A DNA stretch of 64,000 nucleotides from Streptomyces sp. NBC_00663. Its GTDB lineage: Bacteria; Actinomycetota; Actinomycetes; Streptomycetales; Streptomycetaceae. The translations under genes were made by a program, and so were the position numbers. This document shows positions 1 through 9,042 of the stretch, piece after piece. The DNA lies in NCBI RefSeq assembly GCF_036226885.1, contig NZ_CP109027.1:7998001-8062000 (forward strand). The letters are read 5' to 3'. Each line of letters begins with the position of its first letter. The stretch's first letter is position 1. The notes beneath the pieces were generated by a model. The model was not told the origin of the DNA. It did not search any database and was given only the letters and a program-made list of their open reading frames with translations.

Positions 1-1148
1 GCTACGCGTTCCTCGACGACTTCGTGCTGCTCTACCCGGTGTACGCGCTGCTGTTCGCGGACACCGGGCTGTCGCTCTGGCAGATCTCCTCGCTCTTCGC
101 CCTGTGGTCGATCACGGCCGTCGTCCTGGAGGTGCCCTCCGGTGCCCTCGCCGACGCCGTGTCCCGCCGGCTGCTGCTGTGGGTCGGCCCGCTGTTCAAC
201 GCCGTCGGCTTCGCGCTGTGGGTGATCGTCCCGTCGTACGGCGCCTTCGCGCTCGGCTTCGTCCTGTGGGGCGTCGGCGGAGCGCTCTGCTCCGGTTCGC
301 TGGAGGCGCTGGCCTACGACGAGCTGGACCGGCTCGGGGGCGCGCACCGCTACGCCCGGGTGATGGGGCGCGTCCGGGCGGCGCGGCTGGTCGCCACCAT
401 GGCCTCGATCGGGGCCGCGGGACCGGTGTTCGCGCTGGGCGGTTACCCGGTCGTGGGCGCGGCCAGCGTCGCGGCCTGTGTGCTGGCCGCCGTGGTCGCG
501 ACCCGGCTCCCGGAGCACCGGGCGGAGCGCGGGACGGGCGGTGACGGCTGGTGGGCGACCCTGCGGACCGGGCTCGGCGAGGCACGCGGGAACCGGTCCG
601 TCCGCGGCGCTCTGCTGCTGATCCCGGCCGTCGCCGCGGTGTGGGGCGCGCTCGACGAGTACACGCCGCTCCTGGCCCGCGACACCGGCGTCGCCGAGGC
701 GACCGTCCCCTATCTGATCCTGCTCGTCTGGACGCTCGTCACGGCGGCCAGCCTGCTGACCGGGCCCGCCGAACGCCTCGGCACCACCGGCACGGCATGG
801 CTGCTCGCGGGCTCGGCCCTCGCGCTGGCCGTCGGCGCCGCGCTGCGCACCCCGGCCGGTATCGCCCTGGTGGGTCTGGCCTTCGGCGGCTTCCAGCTGG
901 CCGAGGTGCTCGCCGACGTACGGCTCCAGCACCGCATCGACGACGCCCGCCGGGCCACGCTCACCTCGGTGGCGAGCCTCGGCACGGAGCTGGTCACGGT
1001 CCTCACCTTCGCCGCGTACGCCCTGCTCGGCGCGCGGGCCGACCACGGCACCGTCTTCGTGATCCTCTCGGTGCCCTACCTGGTCACCGCCCTGGTTCTC
1101 GGCCGCCGACGCAACGAATCGCCGCCGGAGCCGCCCCGCGCGCAATGA
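1..1148 (+). CDS. MFS transporter, 5' end outside window
   Basis: The reading frame is open from base 3 and has no start inside the window that makes sense, because coding sequence (YAFLDDFVLLYPVYALLF) precedes the first GTG at 24; the gene therefore begins to the left. About 382 residues are visible, with alternating hydrophobic segments and a charged loop after the second helix (ALADAVSRRLLLWVGPLFNA) typical of the major facilitator fold. It should be a proton-coupled exporter or importer in the cytoplasmic membrane; the substrate cannot be read from the sequence. The next gene on the same strand starts 107 bases downstream, so a functional link to the lysine-catabolism pair is possible but not shown. 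Confidence 0.8.
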   Translation, partial: YAFLDDFVLLYPVYALLFADTGLSLWQISSLFALWSITAVVLEVPSGALADAVSRRLLLWVGPLFNAVGFALWVIVPSYGAFALGFVLWGVGGALCSGSLEALAYDELDRLGGAHRYARVMGRVRAARLVATMASIGAAGPVFALGGYPVVGAASVAACVLAAVVATRLPEHRAERGTGGDGWWATLRTGLGEARGNRSVRGALLLIPAVAAVWGALDEYTPLLARDTGVAEATVPYLILLVWTLVTAASLLTGPAERLGTTGTAWLLAGSALALAVGAALRTPAGIALVGLAFGGFQLAEVLADVRLQHRIDDARRATLTSVASLGTELVTVLTFAAYALLGARADHGTVFVILSVPYLVTALVLGRRRNESPPEPPRAQ

Positions 1149-1255
1149 ACCGCCCGGCGGCGCGCAACGGCTCCTTCTTGTCGGGCCTGGTCAGGCGCCC
1201 GTACCGTCTAGATGGCCCCCTCAACCACCCCTTCCGCCCCCGGTGAGGATCACGC

Positions 1256-2035
1256 ATGCGCACCGCCCTGCTCCAGAGCTCCGGCCGCCCCGGCTCGGTC
1301 GACGGGAACCTCAAGGTCCTCGACGAGGCCGCGGGCCGTGCCGCCGCCGCGGGCGCCGGGCTGGTGACCGCGCCGGAGATGTTCCTCACCGGGTACGCGA
1401 TCGGCGACGACATCGCCCGCCTCGCCGAGCCGGCCGACGGGGAGGGCGCGGACGCGGTCGCGGAGATCGCCGTACGGCACGGTCTCGCCATCGCGTACGG
1501 GTACCCGGAGGCGTTCTCCGGCTCCGTCTTCAACTCCGCCCAGCTGATCTCGGCCGACGGCGACCGTCTCGCCAACTACCGCAAGACCCACCTCTTCGGC
1601 TGTTTCGAGCGCGACCACTTCACCCCGGGCGAGCGGCACGTCGTCCAGACCGAGCTGAACGGGCTGACCGTCGGGCTCCTGATCTGCTACGACGTCGAGT
1701 TCCCGGAGAACGTCCGGGCGCACGCCCTGGCCGGGACGGACCTCCTCGTCGTCCCGACGGCACAGATGCACCCGTTCCAGTTCGTCGCGGAGTCGATGAT
1801 CCCGGTGCGGGCCTTCGAGAACCAGATGTATGTCGCCTACGTCAACCGGGTCGGCCAGGAAGGGGAGTTCGAGTTCATCGGGCTCTCCGTCCTCGCCGGC
1901 CCCGACGGGGTCGCCCGCACCCGCGCCGGACGCGATGAGCAGCTGGTGTTCGCCGACGCCGACCCGGCCTTCCTCGCCGCCTCCCGCGAGGCCAACCCGT
2001 ATCTGCGGGACCGGCGTCCCGAGCTCTACGTCTGA
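1256..2035 (+). CDS. davA: 5-aminovaleramidase-like nitrilase-superfamily amidohydrolase
   Basis: A 259-residue carbon-nitrogen hydrolase with the full nitrilase triad: Glu41 in APEMFLTGY, Lys110 in YRKTHLF and Cys144 in LICYDVEFPE. Family length is 260-280, so it is complete. By recollection the sequence follows Pseudomonas putida DavA closely around the triad, and it sits 43 bases upstream of a lysine 2-monooxygenase homologue, which is the same pairing. Inferred reaction: 5-aminopentanamide plus water to 5-aminovalerate plus ammonia, in the cytosol. The start ATG follows a GGTGAGG ribosome site. The alternative, an omega-amidase or other aliphatic amidase, is less likely because of the partner gene. 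Confidence 0.85.
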   Translation: MRTALLQSSGRPGSVDGNLKVLDEAAGRAAAAGAGLVTAPEMFLTGYAIGDDIARLAEPADGEGADAVAEIAVRHGLAIAYGYPEAFSGSVFNSAQLISADGDRLANYRKTHLFGCFERDHFTPGERHVVQTELNGLTVGLLICYDVEFPENVRAHALAGTDLLVVPTAQMHPFQFVAESMIPVRAFENQMYVAYVNRVGQEGEFEFIGLSVLAGPDGVARTRAGRDEQLVFADADPAFLAASREANPYLRDRRPELYV

Positions 2036-2078
2036 ACACCCCGCATTCTTCGCAGCATTCGCAAGGAGTCCGTACCCC

Positions 2079-3776
2079 ATGACGTCCACGGTGCCCAACG
2101 CCGTCCAGCACGCCGACGCGCAGCAGCCGCCGATCACCATGTTCGGCCCGGACTTCCCCTACGCGTACGACGACTTCCTCGCCCACCCGGCGGGCCTCGG
2201 CCAGATACCGGCGACCGAGCATGGCACCGAGGTCGCCGTCATCGGCGGCGGCCTGTCCGGCATCGTGGCCGCGTACGAGCTGATGAAGATGGGCCTGAAG
2301 CCGGTCGTCTACGAGGCCGACCGGATCGGCGGACGGCTGCGGACGGTCGGCTTCGAGGGCTGCGACAGCTCCCTGACGGCGGAGATGGGCGCGATGCGGT
2401 TCCCGCCGTCCTCCACCGCGCTTCAGCACTACATCGACCTGGTGGGTCTGGAGACCCGCGCGTTCCCCAACCCCCTTGCGGAGTGCACCCCTTCGACCGT
2501 CGTCGACCTCAAGGGCGAGTCGCACTACGCCGAGACCGTCGACGACCTGCCGCAGGTCTACCGTGATGTCGCCGCCGCCTGGAACAAGTGCCTCGAAGAG
2601 GGCGCCGACTTCTCCGACATGAACCAGGCCATGCGCGAGCGGGACGTCCCGCGCATCCGGGAGATCTGGGCGAGGCTCGTCGAGAAGCTCGACAACCAGA
2701 CCTTCTACGGCTTCCTCTGCGACTCCGAGGCCTTCCGGTCCTTCCGGCACCGAGAGATCTTCGGCCAGGTCGGCTTCGGCACCGGTGGCTGGGACACCGA
2801 CTTCCCCAACTCCATCCTGGAGATCCTGCGCGTCGTCTACACCGAGGCCGACGACCACCACCGCGGCATCGTCGGCGGTTCCCAGCAACTGCCGCTGCGG
2901 CTGTGGGAGCGCGAGCCCGAGAAGATCCTCCACTGGCCCCACGGCACCTCGCTGGCGAGCCTGCACGTGAACGGCGAACCCCGGCCCGCCGTGACCCGGC
3001 TGCACCGCACCGCGGGCAACCAGATCACGGTCACCGACGCGAACGGCGACATCCGCACCTACCAGGCGGCGATCTTCACCGCCCAGTCCTGGATGCTGCT
3101 GTCGAAGATCGCCTGCGACGACTCGCTCTTCCCGATCGACCACTGGACCGCCATCGAGCGCACCCACTACATGGAGTCCTCGAAGCTCTTCGTGCCCGTG
3201 GACCGGCCGTTCTGGCTGGACAAGGACGAGGAGACGGGCCGGGATGTCATGTCGATGACGCTCACCGACCGGATGACGCGCGGGACCTACCTCCTGGACG
3301 ACGGTCCGGACAAGCCGGCCGTCATCTGCCTCTCCTACACCTGGTGCGACGACAGCCTGAAGTGGCTGCCGCTGTCCGCGAACGAGCGGATGGAGGTCAT
3401 GCTGAAGTCGCTCGGCGAGATCTATCCGAAGGTCGACATCAGGAAGCACATCATCGGCAACCCGGTGACGGTGTCCTGGGAGAACGAGCCGTACTTCATG
3501 GGCGCGTTCAAGGCCAACCTGCCCGGCCACTACCGCTACCAGCGGCGCCTGTTCACCCACTTCATGCAGGACCGGCTGCCCGAGGACAAGCGGGGCATCT
3601 TCCTCGCCGGAGACGACATCTCCTGGACGGCCGGCTGGGCCGAGGGCGCGATCCAGACCGCGCTGAACGCGGTCTGGGGCGTCATGCACCACTTCGGCGG
3701 CGCGACCGACGCGACCAACCCGGGACCGGGTGACGTGTACGACGAGATCGCGCCGGTGGAACTGCCGGAGGACTGA
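2079..3776 (+). CDS. davB: L-lysine 2-monooxygenase-like flavin amine oxidase
   Basis: A 565-residue FAD-dependent amine oxidase. The dinucleotide-binding glycines (IGGGLSG, residues 55-61) and the ribose-binding Glu79 are present, and the C-terminal flavin motif reads AGDDISWTAGWAEGAIQTAL. The N-terminal PITMFGPDFPYAYDDFLAHP and internal GQVGFGTGGWDTDFPNS match what I recall of P. putida DavB rather than monoamine oxidases or tryptophan 2-monooxygenase. Inferred reaction: oxidative decarboxylation of L-lysine to 5-aminopentanamide, which the upstream amidase then hydrolyses. ATG at 2079 is preceded by AAGGAG (2063-2068); an open frame extends further upstream but overlaps davA and lacks a ribosome site. 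The two genes form an operon. Confidence 0.87.
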   Translation: MTSTVPNAVQHADAQQPPITMFGPDFPYAYDDFLAHPAGLGQIPATEHGTEVAVIGGGLSGIVAAYELMKMGLKPVVYEADRIGGRLRTVGFEGCDSSLTAEMGAMRFPPSSTALQHYIDLVGLETRAFPNPLAECTPSTVVDLKGESHYAETVDDLPQVYRDVAAAWNKCLEEGADFSDMNQAMRERDVPRIREIWARLVEKLDNQTFYGFLCDSEAFRSFRHREIFGQVGFGTGGWDTDFPNSILEILRVVYTEADDHHRGIVGGSQQLPLRLWEREPEKILHWPHGTSLASLHVNGEPRPAVTRLHRTAGNQITVTDANGDIRTYQAAIFTAQSWMLLSKIACDDSLFPIDHWTAIERTHYMESSKLFVPVDRPFWLDKDEETGRDVMSMTLTDRMTRGTYLLDDGPDKPAVICLSYTWCDDSLKWLPLSANERMEVMLKSLGEIYPKVDIRKHIIGNPVTVSWENEPYFMGAFKANLPGHYRYQRRLFTHFMQDRLPEDKRGIFLAGDDISWTAGWAEGAIQTALNAVWGVMHHFGGATDATNPGPGDVYDEIAPVELPED

Positions 3777-3791
3777 GCCGCCGGGCACTCC

Positions 3792-4478
3792 TCAGTCGGG
3801 AAGCGGGGTCAGCAGCATCCGCCCCGCGAACCCCACCGCGGTGTCCAGCCGTTCCGTGAACTCGGCCGCCACGTCCGGCAGTCCGCGCAGCGCCCACAGG
3901 GCCCGCGCCGCGGTCCAGGTCGCGTCCCGGGCCCGCTCCAGGCTCCACGCGCCCAGCAGATGGGTGAGCGGGTCGGCGATCTGGAGCAGGTCGGGGCCCG
4001 GCATCAGATCCTCGCGGATGCGCTCCTCCAGCGAGACGAGGAGATCGCCCACGCGGTCGAACTCGTCCTCGACATCGGCGGGTTCGCAGTCGAGCGTACG
4101 ACAGGTGTCCACGACGGCGAGCGCCAGATCGTGCCCGATGTGCGCATTGATGCCCGCGAGGGCGAATTGCAGCGGTCGTACGCCGGGATGGCGGCGGAAC
4201 TGGAAGAGGGGCCGCCAGCAGGCGGGCGGGCGCCGGTCGCGGGCCACCGCGTCGACCGCCCGCAGATAGCGCTCGGCGAACCGCACGTCCAGCGTGATCG
4301 CGGTGCGGGCGTCCGCGAACCGGCCGCTGTCGATGCCCCGGTCGACCGCCTCGGTGACGGCGAGGTAGACGCGGTTGAACACCGCGATCCCGTCCCGTTC
4401 CGGAAGGGCCTCGTCCAGGCCACGCATCCGGTCGACGACTGTGTCGACGGGAGTGGTGAAGTGTTCCAACTGCGCCAT
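3792..4478 (-). CDS. DUF5995 family protein
   Basis: A 228-residue soluble, alpha-helical protein with no signal peptide or membrane segment. Conserved-looking blocks include IAVFNRVYLAVTEAV near residue 35, CWRPLFQFR near 90 and LAGINAHIGHDLALAV near 110; the His/Asp-rich INAHIGHDL segment is characteristic of DUF5995, whose function is unknown. The gene is convergent with the lysine monooxygenase (15-base gap) and divergent from the GH6 cellulase. It is complete and of normal family length. Assignment to the family is from recollection of these motifs; no reaction can be proposed. Confidence 0.8.
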   Translation of the reverse strand: MAQLEHFTTPVDTVVDRMRGLDEALPERDGIAVFNRVYLAVTEAVDRGIDSGRFADARTAITLDVRFAERYLRAVDAVARDRRPPACWRPLFQFRRHPGVRPLQFALAGINAHIGHDLALAVVDTCRTLDCEPADVEDEFDRVGDLLVSLEERIREDLMPGPDLLQIADPLTHLLGAWSLERARDATWTAARALWALRGLPDVAAEFTERLDTAVGFAGRMLLTPLPD

Positions 4479-4529
4479 GCAGGCAGGGTCCCAGGCCTAG
4501 GCTGGCCGACGTGGCGGCGGGCCCGACGC

Positions 4530-4547
4530 TTCCCCAGAACGGGGGAA
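4530..4547. promoter_or_regulatory. Short inverted repeat upstream of the GH6 cellulase
   Basis: TTCCCC at 4530-4535 and GGGGAA at 4542-4547 form a perfect 6-base inverted repeat with a 6-base spacer, 31 bases before the GTG start of the cellulase. It could be an operator or a small hairpin in the leader. It does not resemble the CebR palindrome that controls many Streptomyces cellulase genes. Confidence 0.3.
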
Positions 4548-4577
4548 CGCACCCGCCGTGGGGGAGGGGATCAGCGG

Positions 4578-5771
4578 GTGTCAGGCTTACGTGCCCGTCG
4601 CCTGGCCGAGCGCAGGGCCGAGCGCCGGCGTGCCGCGCGCCGCAACGGCATGGTCGCTGCGGCGTCCGTCGTGGTGGCCGTCGGCGCCGCGACCGGGATG
4701 GTGTCGGCGCTGGGCGACGGACGCGGCGTCGACGAGGCCCGCCCCGAGGTGACGGAGTCGCCGACCCTGGACATCCGCCCGCCCGCCCCGTCGCCGTCCC
4801 CGTCCGTGACCACCAGGTCGGCGTCCCCGTCGGTCACCCCGAAGAAGAAGGCGAGCCCGACGCCGACGAAGACCGAGGCCGAGAAGCGGCAGCCCTCGAC
4901 CGCGTCCGTCCGTCTCTACCGCCACCCCGACTCCCAGGTGCTCGACTGGGTCAGGGAGAACACCGGCGACCCGCGGCACGACGTCATCGAGTCCCGGATC
5001 GCCGACCAGCCGGCGGCCGTGTGGTTCGCCGAGTACGCGCCGGACACCGTCACCGCGCGGGTCGGGTCCGTCACCGCGGGCGCCGCCGCGCAGGGACGGG
5101 TGCCGGTCGTCGTGGCGTACACGATCCCGGGCCGCGACTGCGGCGGGGCCTCCCAGGGAGGGGCGCCGGACCTCGACGCGTACGACGCCTGGATCGACCG
5201 GTTCGCCGCGGGGCTCGGCTCCGGCGAGGTCGTGGTGATCCTGGAGCCCGACTCGATCGCCCAGTCCGAGTGTCTGTCCGGCGGCCGACGCGCCGACCGC
5301 TTCGCCTCGTTGGCCCGCGCGGGCCGGGTGATGAAGGCCGCGAATCCCAAGGCCCGCGTCTACTACGACGCCGGCCACTCCGGCTGGCACCCGGCGGCCA
5401 AGCAGGCGGAACTGCTGCGGCAGGCGGGCGCCGCGTCGGCCGCGTCCTCCGACGGGATCTTCAGCAACGTCTCCAACTTCCACCGCACCGCCGACGAGAT
5501 CGCCTACGACCGCCAGGTCCTCGCTGCGCTGGGCGGCCCGGCGGGCCTCGGTGCCGTCATCGACACCAGCCGCAACGGCAACGGCGCCCCCGCCGACGGC
5601 GAGTGGTGCGACCCCGACGGCCGCAAGCTGGGCCGGACGCCGACGCTGAACACCGGCGAGGCGCGCATCGACGGCTATCTGTGGGTGAAACTGCCGGGCG
5701 AGTCGGACGGCTGCAAGGGCGCGCCGGGGACGTTCACCCCGTCGTACGCCTACGACTTGGCCGCGTCGTAG
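4578..5771 (+). CDS. Glycoside hydrolase family 6 cellulase, membrane-anchored or secreted, with TTA codon
   Basis: A 397-residue protein: Arg-rich N-terminus, one hydrophobic segment at about residues 24-45, a Ser/Pro/Thr-rich linker to about 110, then a GH6 catalytic domain. The two GH6 active-site blocks are visible, IPGRDCGG with Asp187 and ILEPDSI with Asp225 (the general acid), as is the late DTSRNGNG block. It should cleave beta-1,4-glucan with inversion outside the membrane; there is no carbohydrate-binding module. GTG 4578 was chosen because GGGGAGGGG lies just upstream; longer frames overlap the DUF5995 gene. Codon 4 is TTA (4587-4589), so translation probably needs the bldA leucine tRNA. 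The 3' end overlaps the permease gene by 22 bases. Confidence 0.88.
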   Translation: MSGLRARRLAERRAERRRAARRNGMVAAASVVVAVGAATGMVSALGDGRGVDEARPEVTESPTLDIRPPAPSPSPSVTTRSASPSVTPKKKASPTPTKTEAEKRQPSTASVRLYRHPDSQVLDWVRENTGDPRHDVIESRIADQPAAVWFAEYAPDTVTARVGSVTAGAAAQGRVPVVVAYTIPGRDCGGASQGGAPDLDAYDAWIDRFAAGLGSGEVVVILEPDSIAQSECLSGGRRADRFASLARAGRVMKAANPKARVYYDAGHSGWHPAAKQAELLRQAGAASAASSDGIFSNVSNFHRTADEIAYDRQVLAALGGPAGLGAVIDTSRNGNGAPADGEWCDPDGRKLGRTPTLNTGEARIDGYLWVKLPGESDGCKGAPGTFTPSYAYDLAAS

Positions 5772-7129
5772 GCGGACGTCCCCTCGTCCAACAGCGGCTT
5801 CTGCTCCTTGAGATGGGCCGGGGCGAACGCCCGTAGCGCGTGGTAGCCGGTGATGACGACCAGCGTGCCCAGCGCGATGCCGCTCAGCGAGAAGGTGTCG
5901 GTGAACTTCATCGTCACGTTGCCGACGCCGATGATGATGCCCGCCGCGGCCGGCACCAGGTTCAGCGGATTGCGCAGGTCCACCTTGGAGTTGATCCAGA
6001 TCTGCGCGCCGAGCAGACCGATCATGCCGTAGAGGATGACGGTGATGCCGCCGAGGACACCGCCCGGGATCGCGGCGACGACGGCGCCGAACTTGGGGCA
6101 GAGGCCGAAGAGCAGGGCGAAGCCGGCGGCGGCCCAGTAGGCGGCGGTCGAGTAGACGCGGGTCGCGGCCATCACACCGATGTTCTCGGAGTACGTGGTG
6201 TTGGGCGGACCGCCCAGCGCGGTGGACAGCATCGAGCCGACGCCGTCCGCCGAGATCGCCGTACCGAGCTTGTCGTCCAGCGGGTCGCCGGTCATCTCGC
6301 CGACCGCCTTGACGTGTCCGGCGTTCTCGGCGACCAGCGCGATGACGACGGGGAGGGCGACGAGGATCGCCGACCACTCGAAGGACGGACCGTGGAAGTC
6401 CGGCAGGCCGATCCAGTCGGCGTTGCCGACGGCGGAGAGGTCGAGCCGCCAGTGGTCGGTGAGCCTGCCGCTCGCGTCGACCGAGTGGATACGGCCGAAG
6501 ATCCGGTCGAAGGCCCAGGAGATGCCGTACCCGAAGATCAGCCCCAGGAAGATCGCGATCCGGGACCAGAAACCGCGCAGACAGACGACCGCCAGGCCGG
6601 TGAACAGCATGACCAGCAGGGCCGTCCACTGGTCCTGCGGCCAGTAGGTGCTCGCGGTCACGGGGGCCAGGTTGAAGCCGATCAGCATGACCACCGCGCC
6701 GGTGACGATCGGCGGCATCGCGGCATGGATGATCCGCGCCCCGAAGCGCTGGACGGCGACCCCGACGAGGAACAGCGCGACGCCGACCACGAAGACCGCG
6801 CCGGTCACCGTCGCGCTGGTGCCGCCCTGGGCGCGAATCACGGCGGCGACGCCCACGAAGGACAGTGAGCAGCCGAGGTAGCTGGGCACCCGGCCGCGGG
6901 TGGCGAGCAGGAAGATCACGGTCGCGACGCCGGACATCATGATGGCCAGGTTGGGGTCCAGGCCCATGAGGACGGGGGCCACGAAGGAGGCCCCGAACAT
7001 CGCCACCACGTGCTGGGCGCCGAGCCCGGCCGTGCGGGGCCAGGACAGCCGTTCGTCGGGGCGTACCACCGCTCCGGGCGCGGGCGTCCGCCCGTCTCCG
7101 TGCAGCTTCCAGCGCACGCCGAGGTCCAT
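5750..7129 (-). CDS. NCS2-family uracil/xanthine permease
   Basis: A 459-residue, about 14-helix membrane protein of the nucleobase:cation symporter-2 family. The family start block LGAQHVVAMFGASFVAPVL follows a short cytosolic N-terminus, and the substrate-binding region around VIALVAENAGHVKAVGEMTG and GGPPNTTYSENIGV is intact; the Glu in VAENAGH is the usual purine/pyrimidine ligand. Closest type is the UraA/uracil-xanthine permease branch, importing nucleobases with protons. ATG 7129 (MDLGVRWKLHG) is preferred; the frame stays open to 7198 but without a better ribosome site. Its last 22 bases overlap the tail of the GH6 gene on the other strand. Confidence 0.87.
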   Translation of the reverse strand: MDLGVRWKLHGDGRTPAPGAVVRPDERLSWPRTAGLGAQHVVAMFGASFVAPVLMGLDPNLAIMMSGVATVIFLLATRGRVPSYLGCSLSFVGVAAVIRAQGGTSATVTGAVFVVGVALFLVGVAVQRFGARIIHAAMPPIVTGAVVMLIGFNLAPVTASTYWPQDQWTALLVMLFTGLAVVCLRGFWSRIAIFLGLIFGYGISWAFDRIFGRIHSVDASGRLTDHWRLDLSAVGNADWIGLPDFHGPSFEWSAILVALPVVIALVAENAGHVKAVGEMTGDPLDDKLGTAISADGVGSMLSTALGGPPNTTYSENIGVMAATRVYSTAAYWAAAGFALLFGLCPKFGAVVAAIPGGVLGGITVILYGMIGLLGAQIWINSKVDLRNPLNLVPAAAGIIIGVGNVTMKFTDTFSLSGIALGTLVVITGYHALRAFAPAHLKEQKPLLDEGTSAYDAAKS

Positions 7130-7313
7130 GGTGAGGTTTCGCTTTCTCTGTACGTGAAGCTTGTCCGGACCATTGTCACGGGTACCTCGGGTTCCCACGC
7201 CCGCTGCCGCCCGCCGCCACCGGAGCCGCCCCAGGGGGTTCCTGAGCGCTCGCTTAGGATGGGTCTGTACGGTCTGTACCCTCGCTTTTCAGCCACGTTC
7301 AGGAGCCTCACCC

Positions 7314-7772
7314 GTGACCGCCGACGTCTCGACCGCCCCCGCCCTGTCCCACGGCAGGCTGATCCCCGTCACCGTCCACTTCGACGACCTCGACGCGCTC
7401 GGGCTGCTGCACAACGCCCGCTACCCGCTCAAGGTCGAGCAGGCCTGGACCGAGCTGTGGCAGGGGTACGGCATCCACTTCGAGGGCGACTGGGCGGCGG
7501 CCGGCGACGCCTGCAACGCGGTCAGGGAACTGCGGATCTCGTACGAGGCACCGGTGACCAGGACCGGCGTCTACGCCGTCCACCTCTGGCTGGAACGGCT
7601 CGGCACGACCGGCCTGACGTACGGCTTCCGCTTCTGTTCGCGGGACGGCGCCGAGACCTACGCGCAGGGCACGCGTGTCCTCGTCCGGCTGGACTCGGAG
7701 ACGCTGCGCCCCGCGCCGTGGAGCGACCGGTTCCGGTCCGCGGGCCGCGAACTCCTGCGCACGGAGGACTGA
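7314..7772 (+). CDS. Hot-dog acyl-CoA thioesterase
   Basis: A 152-residue single hot-dog domain of the 4-hydroxybenzoyl-CoA thioesterase type. The active-site block HFDDLDALGLLHNARY carries the catalytic-type Asp and the helix Asn. It should hydrolyse an acyl-CoA or aryl-CoA thioester in the cytosol; the acyl group is unknown. GTG 7314 follows AGGAG at 7301-7305; the frame is open further upstream but that part is not hot-dog-like. It stands alone between the divergent permease and the convergent MFS gene (13-base gap), so no pathway can be assigned from context. Confidence 0.82.
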   Translation: MTADVSTAPALSHGRLIPVTVHFDDLDALGLLHNARYPLKVEQAWTELWQGYGIHFEGDWAAAGDACNAVRELRISYEAPVTRTGVYAVHLWLERLGTTGLTYGFRFCSRDGAETYAQGTRVLVRLDSETLRPAPWSDRFRSAGRELLRTED

Positions 7773-7785
7773 CCGGGGCGGTGCC

Positions 7786-8997
7786 TCAGGCCCGCGGGTC
7801 GGACACCGGCACCGTCGGCCGGCTGAGCTTCGGCCGGTCACGGTCGCCCGCCCGCAGCACGTTCGCGAAGGCCACGAGCCCGCCGGCCAGCACCGTCACC
7901 AGGATGAACGACACCAGCAGACTGGTCGCCTGGGCGATGGTGCCGATCGCGCTCGGCGCGACCAGCCCCGAGGTGTAGGTGATCGTCGCGACACCGGCGA
8001 TGGCCAGGCTCGGGTTCGAACCGCTGCGGCCGGCGGCGGCGAAGCACAGCGGTACGACCACCGCGATCCCCAGTCCCGTCAGCGCGAACCCGGCCATCGC
8101 GACCGCCGGATGGTTCGCGACGACGATCAGCAGCCCGCCGAGCACGGCGAGGACACCGCCCGCGCGGACCGTGCGCACCGAGCCGTACCGGTCCACGATC
8201 CGGTCGCCGGCCAGCCGCGCGATCGCCATCGTCAGGGTGAAGCCGGTCGTGCACGCGGCCGCGAGGCCCGCCGAGGTCTCCAGCTGGTCCCGGAGATACA
8301 CCGCGGACCAGTCCAGGCTCGCGCCCTCCGCGAAGACCGCGCAGAACCCGACGGCACCGATGAGCAGCGCCGACTTGGGCGGCAGCGCGAACCGGGGCGG
8401 CGGCTCCTCGTCCTCGGTGGGCTGGAGGTCAAGCACCCAGCGGCAGGCCAGCATCCCGAGACAGGTCAGGACGGCCGACGCCAGGACGTGATGCAGACGC
8501 GCGTCCGAGCCCAGGTGGGCGGCGAGCGTACCGGCCGCCGAGCCGATCACCGTGCCCACACTCCACATGCCGTGCAGGCTGGACATGATCGACCGGCCGA
8601 GCCGGTTCTCGATCTCGACACCGAGCGCGTTCATGGCCACGTCCGCCATGCCCGCCGTGGCGCCGAAGACGAAGAGGGCGAGGCACAGGGCCGGCAGGTT
8701 GGGGGAGAGGGCCGGCAGGACCAGGGCCAGCGTCCACAGGGAGATCAGCCCGCGCAGGGCGTTCCGGGCGCCGAAGCGATGGCTGATCCGGCCCGCCAGC
8801 GGCATGGCCACGGACGCGCCGAGCGCGGGGAACGCCAGTGCCAGACCGAGCTGGCCCGCACTCACCGAGGCGTGGTCCTGGATCCACGGCACGCGGGTCG
8901 CGAACGATCCGGTGACGGCGCCGTGCACGGCGAAGACGGCGGCCACGGCGTACCGGGCGCGCTTCACCTGCCCCTGGTCGTACAGCACGTCACTCAT
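7786..8997 (-). CDS. MFS transporter divergent from ROK regulator
   Basis: A 403-residue, 12-helix transporter with two six-helix halves; the first loop (SHRFGARNALRG, after helix 2) and its counterpart in the second half (GDRIVDRYGSVRTVR) carry the MFS signature charges. It resembles the YbjJ/sugar-like group, in keeping with a ROK-type regulator reading out on the other strand. The start codons of the two genes are 110 bases apart and flank a perfect inverted repeat at 9043-9065, so the transporter is probably the regulator's main target. The substrate is unknown. Confidence 0.85.
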   Translation of the reverse strand: MSDVLYDQGQVKRARYAVAAVFAVHGAVTGSFATRVPWIQDHASVSAGQLGLALAFPALGASVAMPLAGRISHRFGARNALRGLISLWTLALVLPALSPNLPALCLALFVFGATAGMADVAMNALGVEIENRLGRSIMSSLHGMWSVGTVIGSAAGTLAAHLGSDARLHHVLASAVLTCLGMLACRWVLDLQPTEDEEPPPRFALPPKSALLIGAVGFCAVFAEGASLDWSAVYLRDQLETSAGLAAACTTGFTLTMAIARLAGDRIVDRYGSVRTVRAGGVLAVLGGLLIVVANHPAVAMAGFALTGLGIAVVVPLCFAAAGRSGSNPSLAIAGVATITYTSGLVAPSAIGTIAQATSLLVSFILVTVLAGGLVAFANVLRAGDRDRPKLSRPTVPVSDPRA

Positions 8998-9042
8998 ACT
9001 CTCCCGCCCCTTTGCGGCCTGTGGACCCCTCGGCGTCGTAAA

